Positions 58,863-64,000 of a stretch of 64,000 bases of DNA are shown here, in pieces. The DNA is from Shewanella sp. 1CM18E (GTDB lineage Bacteria > Pseudomonadota > Gammaproteobacteria > Enterobacterales > Shewanellaceae), in contig NZ_JALNTW010000010.1 in the NCBI RefSeq assembly GCF_023161665.1, forward strand, positions 1 through 64,000, read 5' to 3'. Below the pieces are notes generated by a model. That model was given only the letters and a program-made list of their open reading frames with translations. It was not told where the DNA came from and did not search any database. A program made the position numbers and the translations under genes. Positions within the stretch are counted from its first letter, which is position 1, and each line of letters opens with the position of its first letter.

Positions 58863-59858
58863 GTGAGTGACTTAGCCCCTCCATTCGGTGTGTTATTAGT
58901 TAACTTAGGTACGCCTGATTCACCGACCGCTCCTGATGTAAAAAAATTCCTCAAACAGTTTTTAAGCGACCCTCGTGTTGTTGATCTTTCACCATGGATC
59001 TGGAAACCGATCTTAAACGGCATCATTCTTAATACTCGTCCTGCAAAAGTGGCCAAGTTGTATCAGTCTATCTGGTGGGATGAAGGTTCGCCGTTAATGG
59101 TGATAAGCCAAAAACAGCGCGATAAGCTTAAAACTCAATTGCAGCAAACCTTAGGGCAAAATATTCCAGTTGAACTGGGTATGAGCTATGGCAACCCGTC
59201 TTTGCAATCGGGACTGGATAGCTTAAAGGCGCAAGGCGCTGAAAAGATTTTTGTACTGCCACTGTATGCGCAATATTCTTGCTCTACAGTTGCCCCGGTA
59301 TACGACGCGATAGCCGAGCTTTTAAAAGCTGAGCGCAACATCCCAGAGCTGCGTTTCAATAAACAGTATTTTGATCACCCAGATTATATTAAGGCATTAG
59401 CTGAGTCTGTTAAAAATCATTGGCAAGCTAAGGGTCAGGCTCAGGTTTTATTAATGTCGTTTCATGGTGTACCGCTACGTTACATTACCGAAGGCGATCC
59501 TTACCAAGCCCAGTGCCAAGCAACAGCTGAATTGTTAGCTGCCGAGCTTGGTTTAACTCAGCAGCAATGGCGTATTTGTTTTCAATCGCAATTTGGTAAA
59601 GAGCAGTGGATTGGTCCTGCAACTGATGCACTGCTTGAGTCGCTACCAAAAGAGGGGATTAAGTCGGTTGATATTATGTGCCCAGCGTTCTCTTGTGACT
59701 GTTTAGAGACTCTTGAAGAGATCTCTCAAGAAGGCAAAGAAGACTTCTTATCGGCGGGCGGTGAGCGTTATGAATTTATCGAGTGTTTAAATGACTCTGC
59801 TGGTCATATTGACTTATTAGCTAAGATTGTTGAGCAGCAAACCCAAGGCTGGCATTAA
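58863..59858 (+). CDS. hemH: Ferrochelatase HemH
   Basis: 331 residues from GTG at 58863; the ATG two bases earlier is out of frame and stops immediately. VLLVNLGTPDSPTAPDVKKFLKQFLSDPRVV, the active-site His in MSFHGVPLRYI, and CFQSQFGKEQWIGPATD. It inserts iron into protoporphyrin IX, the last step of haem synthesis, at the inner membrane. Typical order adk-hemH-gsk. Confidence 0.96.
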   Translation: MSDLAPPFGVLLVNLGTPDSPTAPDVKKFLKQFLSDPRVVDLSPWIWKPILNGIILNTRPAKVAKLYQSIWWDEGSPLMVISQKQRDKLKTQLQQTLGQNIPVELGMSYGNPSLQSGLDSLKAQGAEKIFVLPLYAQYSCSTVAPVYDAIAELLKAERNIPELRFNKQYFDHPDYIKALAESVKNHWQAKGQAQVLLMSFHGVPLRYITEGDPYQAQCQATAELLAAELGLTQQQWRICFQSQFGKEQWIGPATDALLESLPKEGIKSVDIMCPAFSCDCLETLEEISQEGKEDFLSAGGERYEFIECLNDSAGHIDLLAKIVEQQTQGWH

Positions 59859-59895
59859 TTTTTATCCCTTCTGTAGTGATTTCAGCTAGCGAAAG

Positions 59896-59927
59896 AGGTG
59901 GGGTGTGGTAAAATCCCCCACCTTTTT
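59896..59927 (+). terminator. Terminator of hemH
   Basis: AGGTGGGG / CCCCACCT stem with a 12-base loop and a T-run. Confidence 0.75.
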
Positions 59928-60137
59928 GCGTATATAGCCCACTAAGCTCACTATTTTGCTTAAGTTGTGACTAAGCTAAATAAATAGTGATGGCATAATT
60001 TTTACTATAGCTAACCTTTACTATAGTTAACCGCTTAAAGTGTCGTTTTGTTTATTCACCATTGGATAAACAATGAGAGATTACTTACCCGTTTAAATTG
60101 ATATTTTGCATGGATGCCGAATGAAAGAGAGCTCAAT

Positions 60138-61442
60138 ATGAAGTTTCCAGGTCAGCGTAAGTCTAAACATTATTTTCCAGTTAAAAACCGTGATCCACTG
60201 CTAGCGCAGTTGATCCAGCAGCCTTTACCAATCTCTACTTACATTTCTGGTATTGACCAGACATTAGTAGACATTGAGGCTAAAGTGGAAGATGAGTTAT
60301 TGAGTCGATATGAGCTGCCGAAAGGTAACTCAACCTTGATTGACGATGACAAGGCCCATGCACTTTATACCGAGCTTAAGAGCAATGAACTGATCAGCGA
60401 TGAGTTTGCTGGTGGCACCATTGGTAACACGGTACACAATTACTCCATTTTGGCGGATGATCGCTCAGTATTATTTGGCGTAATGAGCAAAAATATTGAA
60501 GTGGGTAGCTATGCTTATCGCTATTTATGTAACACCTCTTCTAAAGTTGATCTTAACTACCTGCAACCGGTAGCGGGTCCGATTGGTCGTTGCTTTACGC
60601 TAATTTCTGAGTGCGGTGAGCGTACCTTTGCGATCAGCAAAGGCTCAATGGATCAATTAACGCCTAGCTATATTGACAAAGACGTGGTTCAAGGTGGCTC
60701 TGCGCTCATTCTGACTGCTTATCTAATGCGCGCAAGCGGTGGCGACCAGATCACTGATGCGGCAATGACAGCGATTAACTACGCTAAAGAAGCGGAAGTG
60801 CCAGTAGTATTAACATTAGGTACCCGTTTCTTAATTGAAGAAGATCCAAAGTGGTGGCAAGAATTCATTAAAGAGCACGTGACCATTCTTGCTATGAATG
60901 AAGACGAAGGTGAAGCGTTAACAGGCTTTAGCGATCCATTGCTAGCCAGTGAAGCGGCACTTGAGTGGTGTGACATGGTGTTGACCACAGCAGGTCCTCT
61001 AGGGCTATACACAGCGGGTTACACTGAAGACTCAGAAAAGCGTGAAACTAGCCATACGCTATTACCAGGTTCTATTCCTGAGTTTAACCGCTATGAATTC
61101 TCTCGCCCTAAATTAAAGGCTGATTGTGAGTCTCCACTTAAGGTTTACGCGCATATCTCGCCATATATGGGCGGTCCTGAGGTTATCCGTAATACTAACG
61201 GTGCAGGCGATGGTGCATTAGCTGCACTATTACATGATTTGGCTTCGAATACTTTCCACAAGACTAACGTGCCAGGTTCAAGTAAGCATAAGCGTGACGG
61301 CTTGTGTTACTCATCATTCTCGCAAATTTGTAAGTATGCTAACCGCGTAGCTTATGAAGTACTTGCACAGCATAGCCCAAGACTTTCACGTGGCTTACCA
61401 GAGCGTGAAGATAGCTTGGAAGAGTCATACTGGGAAAGATAA
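60138..61442 (+). CDS. gsk: Inosine-guanosine kinase
   Basis: 434 residues from the ATG at 60138 (MKFPGQRKSKHYFPV), the E. coli Gsk length; the extension to 60114 is dropped because of its poor ribosome site. PfkB-type sugar kinase fold with FAGGTIGNTVHNYSILADDRSVLFG and the catalytic motif RNTNGAGDGALAALLHDL. It phosphorylates guanosine and inosine for nucleotide salvage. Confidence 0.96.
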   Translation: MKFPGQRKSKHYFPVKNRDPLLAQLIQQPLPISTYISGIDQTLVDIEAKVEDELLSRYELPKGNSTLIDDDKAHALYTELKSNELISDEFAGGTIGNTVHNYSILADDRSVLFGVMSKNIEVGSYAYRYLCNTSSKVDLNYLQPVAGPIGRCFTLISECGERTFAISKGSMDQLTPSYIDKDVVQGGSALILTAYLMRASGGDQITDAAMTAINYAKEAEVPVVLTLGTRFLIEEDPKWWQEFIKEHVTILAMNEDEGEALTGFSDPLLASEAALEWCDMVLTTAGPLGLYTAGYTEDSEKRETSHTLLPGSIPEFNRYEFSRPKLKADCESPLKVYAHISPYMGGPEVIRNTNGAGDGALAALLHDLASNTFHKTNVPGSSKHKRDGLCYSSFSQICKYANRVAYEVLAQHSPRLSRGLPEREDSLEESYWER

Positions 61443-61481
61443 GCTGAGAAGCCGCTGAAGGCTTGCAGTGACATAATTTTG

Positions 61482-61519
61482 AAAGGCATAACTTAGTATT
61501 CTGAGTTATGCCTTTTTTG
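61482..61519 (+). terminator. Terminator of gsk
   Basis: AAAGGCATAACT / AGTTATGCCTTT with a ten-base loop and T6. Confidence 0.88.
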
Positions 61520-61553
61520 AATCTACTCTAAATAACATAAGAAAAATAAAGCG

Positions 61554-62099
61554 ATGACTGAATACCAAAAAATGCTCAATGGTGAAGTGTTTGCTGGCGC
61601 AGATGCTGAGATTTCAGCTGTACGAGACAATGCCTACTTATTGCAAAAGCAAATTAATAATAGCTTAGGCTTTAGTGAAACTCAGTGCTTGATGAAGCAG
61701 TTACTTAATATCGGTGAAGGCTCTATTGTGCGTGAGCCGTTTAATTGCGAGTTTGGTAAACAAATTACCATAGGCAACGGCAGTTTTATCAATATGGGTG
61801 CAGTGATGCTTGATGGCGCAGCAATTACCATTGGTGATCATGTGATGATTGGTCCTAACTGCCAATTTTATACTGCCTCTCACAGCGTTGATCATATGAG
61901 TCGACGCCGCTGGGAAACATTTTGCTTACCGATCACTATTGAAGATGATGTGTGGATTGGTGGCAATGTAGTGATTAATCAAGGTGTGACAATTGGTGCG
62001 CGTTCGGTTATTGCTGCTGGTGCCGTAGTCAATAAAGATGTTGCACCCGATACTATGGTGGGCGGCGTGCCTGCTAAATTGATTAAGATGCTAAAGTAG
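61554..62099 (+). CDS. Maltose/galactoside O-acetyltransferase family protein
   Basis: 181 residues. A short helical start (MTEYQKMLNGEVFAGADAEISAVR) typical of Maa/LacA proteins precedes a left-handed beta-helix (FNCEFGKQITIGNGSFINMGAVMLDGAAITIGDHVMIGPN), with the catalytic His in YTASHSVD and the final GGVPAKLIK. It transfers acetyl from acetyl-CoA to a sugar or related acceptor. The true acceptor is unknown. Confidence 0.88.
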   Translation: MTEYQKMLNGEVFAGADAEISAVRDNAYLLQKQINNSLGFSETQCLMKQLLNIGEGSIVREPFNCEFGKQITIGNGSFINMGAVMLDGAAITIGDHVMIGPNCQFYTASHSVDHMSRRRWETFCLPITIEDDVWIGGNVVINQGVTIGARSVIAAGAVVNKDVAPDTMVGGVPAKLIKMLK

Positions 62100-62202
62100 T
62101 TTTCAGATGCTCTAATGCAACTCTAAACACTTAATCTGAGGGCTAACATCTTACAATTAGCTGCAATGTGGCAATGTGATTTTGGATGGGGCAGTAAAAT
62201 CA

Positions 62203-62228
62203 AAAGGGCGCTTATAGCGCCCTTTTTA
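62203..62228. terminator. Bidirectional terminator
   Basis: AAAGGGCGC / GCGCCCTTT with a TTATA loop. It ends the minus-strand symporter gene and probably the acetyltransferase transcript. Confidence 0.85.
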
Positions 62229-62248
62229 GTAAATCACTTCAACAGATA

Positions 62249-63577
62249 TTAGCGATTTACCTTGGTTTCTTCAGCGTGAACCTGAGCATTGAATCCTGGC
62301 GCAACTTTACCCGCTTGGGTGTCGTTAAATAACGCTTCATCAAACTCACCTTCTGATTTTGCAATCACTACAGTAGCGACGGTATCACCGGTTACGTTGA
62401 CTGCTGTACGTACCATATCAAGCAGTCTATCGACACCAATAATCAGCGCGATACCTTCAACTGGCAGACCCACTTGGTTAAGTACCATAGCAAGCATGAT
62501 AAGACCGACACCTGGTACACCAGCAGTTCCGATCGACGCTAAAGTTGCAGTGATAACCACCATCGCATAATCAGTAATGGTTAGCTCAATACCAAATACC
62601 TGCGCAATAAACACCGTTGCCACACCTTGCATAATCGCGGTGCCATCCATGTTAATGGTGGCGCCAAGCGGCAAGGTGAATGATGCAATTTTATTGTCAA
62701 CACCCATGCGGTGCTCAGCCGTCTCAATGGTTACTGGTAGCGTTGCATTCGAGCTAGCAGTGCTAAAAGCAAACAATTGAACATCGCGGATTTTACGGAT
62801 AAAGGTGAATGGGTTTAGCCCTGAGAATAGCTTAAGTAAGGTTGGGTAAACAACAAAAGCATGAATAAGCAATACGCCTAGAACAACGAAGAAGTACTTA
62901 ACCACGCTACCAAAGGTTTCCATGCCCAGAGTTAGCGCAAGTTTCGCCATCAAAGCAAATACACCATATGGTGCAAGCTGCATGATAAGGGTTACAACAC
63001 GCATAATTACTTCGTTCAGGTCATTAAACAGTGCTGCAACACGCGCACCACGCTCGCCAATATGGGAAATGGCAAAACCAAAAATTACCGCGAAAATGAT
63101 GATTTGCAGCATGTTGCCTTCACTCATCGCGTGCAGTGGGTTCGTTGGTACTAAATTGATTAACACGTCTGAAAGGCTAGGTGCTTGTTTTACATCAAAC
63201 TGCATTCCTTCGGTCACTAAACTTGCGTTACCCGGATGAACTGCGATGGCGACTAGAATCGCCATTGAAAGTGCAATAGCGGTAGTGAATAGATAAAACG
63301 CAATCGTTTTACCACCTAAACGACCAACCTTTGATGGCTCACTAAGGGAGCAGGTACCGCAGACTAATGAGACAAATACCAGTGGAACAACGAGCATTTT
63401 TAAGCTTGAGATAAAGATGGTACCAATAACGTTGAGCACACCTTCGGTTATGTACTCTTTTACAAAGTCACTCTCTGGAAACAGATTGCGTAACAGCAGT
63501 CCAAGGATAATACCGGCAAGCATGCCGATAATAATCTTACTCGTGAGGCCGAGTTTTTTAGTTTTCGTAGCAGACAT
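62249..63577 (-). CDS. Dicarboxylate/amino acid:cation symporter (DAACS family)
   Basis: 442 residues, about eight membrane helices plus two reentrant loops. The serine-rich loop (FAFSTASSNATLPVTIETAEHRMG), the substrate/cation site GATINMDGTAIMQGVAT and the C-terminal VGLPVEGIALIIGVDRLLDMVRTAVNVTGDTVAT are present. The NMDGTA and DMVRTAVNVTGD motifs fit glutamate/aspartate or C4-dicarboxylate carriers. AGGAAG lies before the ATG. The exact substrate is not decided. Confidence 0.92.
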   Translation of the reverse strand: MSATKTKKLGLTSKIIIGMLAGIILGLLLRNLFPESDFVKEYITEGVLNVIGTIFISSLKMLVVPLVFVSLVCGTCSLSEPSKVGRLGGKTIAFYLFTTAIALSMAILVAIAVHPGNASLVTEGMQFDVKQAPSLSDVLINLVPTNPLHAMSEGNMLQIIIFAVIFGFAISHIGERGARVAALFNDLNEVIMRVVTLIMQLAPYGVFALMAKLALTLGMETFGSVVKYFFVVLGVLLIHAFVVYPTLLKLFSGLNPFTFIRKIRDVQLFAFSTASSNATLPVTIETAEHRMGVDNKIASFTLPLGATINMDGTAIMQGVATVFIAQVFGIELTITDYAMVVITATLASIGTAGVPGVGLIMLAMVLNQVGLPVEGIALIIGVDRLLDMVRTAVNVTGDTVATVVIAKSEGEFDEALFNDTQAGKVAPGFNAQVHAEETKVNR

Positions 63578-63794
63578 AGTGCTTCCTGTTTAATTTTTAT
63601 GCTTTTCAATTTGCGCATTAAAGCCTAGCAAGAAAGTGGCATCGAGGAAATGGGCGTGAGGTTAAAGTTATAGGTAATTGTTGAAAATAAAAGTGATTTG
63701 TTGTGGAAAAGTGATTTAGAGATTGTATAGTGTTACCTAAAAGGTAGCTTGATAGTTGCCACGTATTAGTTCTTGAGTAACAGGGAGCCTGACA

Positions 63795-64000
63795 ATGAAG
63801 TCAGCATATAGCATTTTTATTGCTTTTATTTGGTCATTTATACTCGTTGGTTGTGGTGGTGGAGGTAGTATCTCTAACGATCCTGATGATGGAGGGACGC
63901 CAGAACCGACAGAAATCATTAGTGTCGTTCTTTCTATTTCTAATACTGAGTCAATTAAAGCCGAAGCACCTGCTGAAGTCACTGCTGTGGTAACAAGCTC
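63795..64000 (+). CDS. Lipoprotein, 5' part only (continues beyond the window)
   Basis: Starts at ATG 63795 with AGGGAG eight bases upstream. It runs open to the window end (68 codons seen). The signal peptide ends in a lipobox (FILVGC, then GGGGSISND), so the protein is lipid-anchored. The sequence after the Gly-rich linker (TEIISVVLSISNTESIKAEAPAEVTAVV) looks like the start of a bacterial Ig-like domain. Function unknown. Confidence 0.8.
   Translation, partial: MKSAYSIFIAFIWSFILVGCGGGGSISNDPDDGGTPEPTEIISVVLSISNTESIKAEAPAEVTAVVTS

Overview
The window looks like chromosomal DNA of a Shewanella or a very close gammaproteobacterial relative. The gene content and order (suhB/trmJ/cysE/isc/ndk, queA-tgt-yajC-secDF, apt-dnaX-ybaB-recR-htpG-adk-hemH-gsk), the moderate GC content and the protein sequences all fit. 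It is almost entirely core genome: I see no prophage, CRISPR array or complete mobile element. The only transposon trace is a short, decayed IS3-type fragment.

Layout. 1-250: end of a tRNA array, Glu(UUC) cut by the window edge and Ala(GGC). 250-1110: gene-free DNA made of degenerate direct repeats. 1.1-13 kb: an ABC exporter, an alkylation-damage pair (Ada-AlkA fusion plus Ogt), a DEAD-box helicase, a dual-specificity phosphatase, a phospholipase D lipoprotein, CheV, SstT and a Tat-exported GH109-type oxidoreductase-fold glycosidase. 13-24 kb: pseudouridine synthase, AcpH, the queA-tgt-yajC-secD-secF block, and DUF2007, rhodanese, siroheme-synthase-like and YaeQ genes. 23.8-28 kb: a pyruvate-sensing module, BtsS-like kinase and BtsR-like regulator followed by a CstA/BtsT-family transporter with BtsR-type direct repeats in front of it. 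28-31 kb: small PilZ, PsiE and YecH genes and suhB. 30.8-39.4 kb: trmJ-cysE-iscRSUA-hscBA-fdx, then iscX, a small secreted peptide gene and ndk. 39.5-43 kb: IS remnant, long AT-rich leader and a large TonB-dependent receptor. 43-47.3 kb: a DksA-like zinc-finger protein, dusC, and a copper-peptide RiPP cassette (Cys-repeat precursor, MNIO/DUF692 enzyme, DUF2063 partner). 47.3-61.5 kb: ybaN-like gene, apt, dnaX, ybaB, an inserted unknown two-gene pair, recR, htpG, cnoX, adk, hemH and gsk. 61.5-64 kb: an acetyltransferase, a dicarboxylate/amino-acid symporter and the start of a lipoprotein.

The most notable items are: the HvfABC-like cassette with 12 Cys in six near-identical repeats and an attenuator-like hairpin after the precursor gene; a nine-adenine slippery run in dnaX where both alternative frames stop almost at once, giving a gamma-like product; the BtsSR-transporter locus, where both the pyruvate-binding residues and the 13-bp-spaced operator can be seen; a siroheme-synthase gene whose methyltransferase domain is vestigial; and a strong terminator inside the isc operon. 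Small genes of 39-57 codons at 15374, 38607 and 47167 were recovered by reading the sequence directly.
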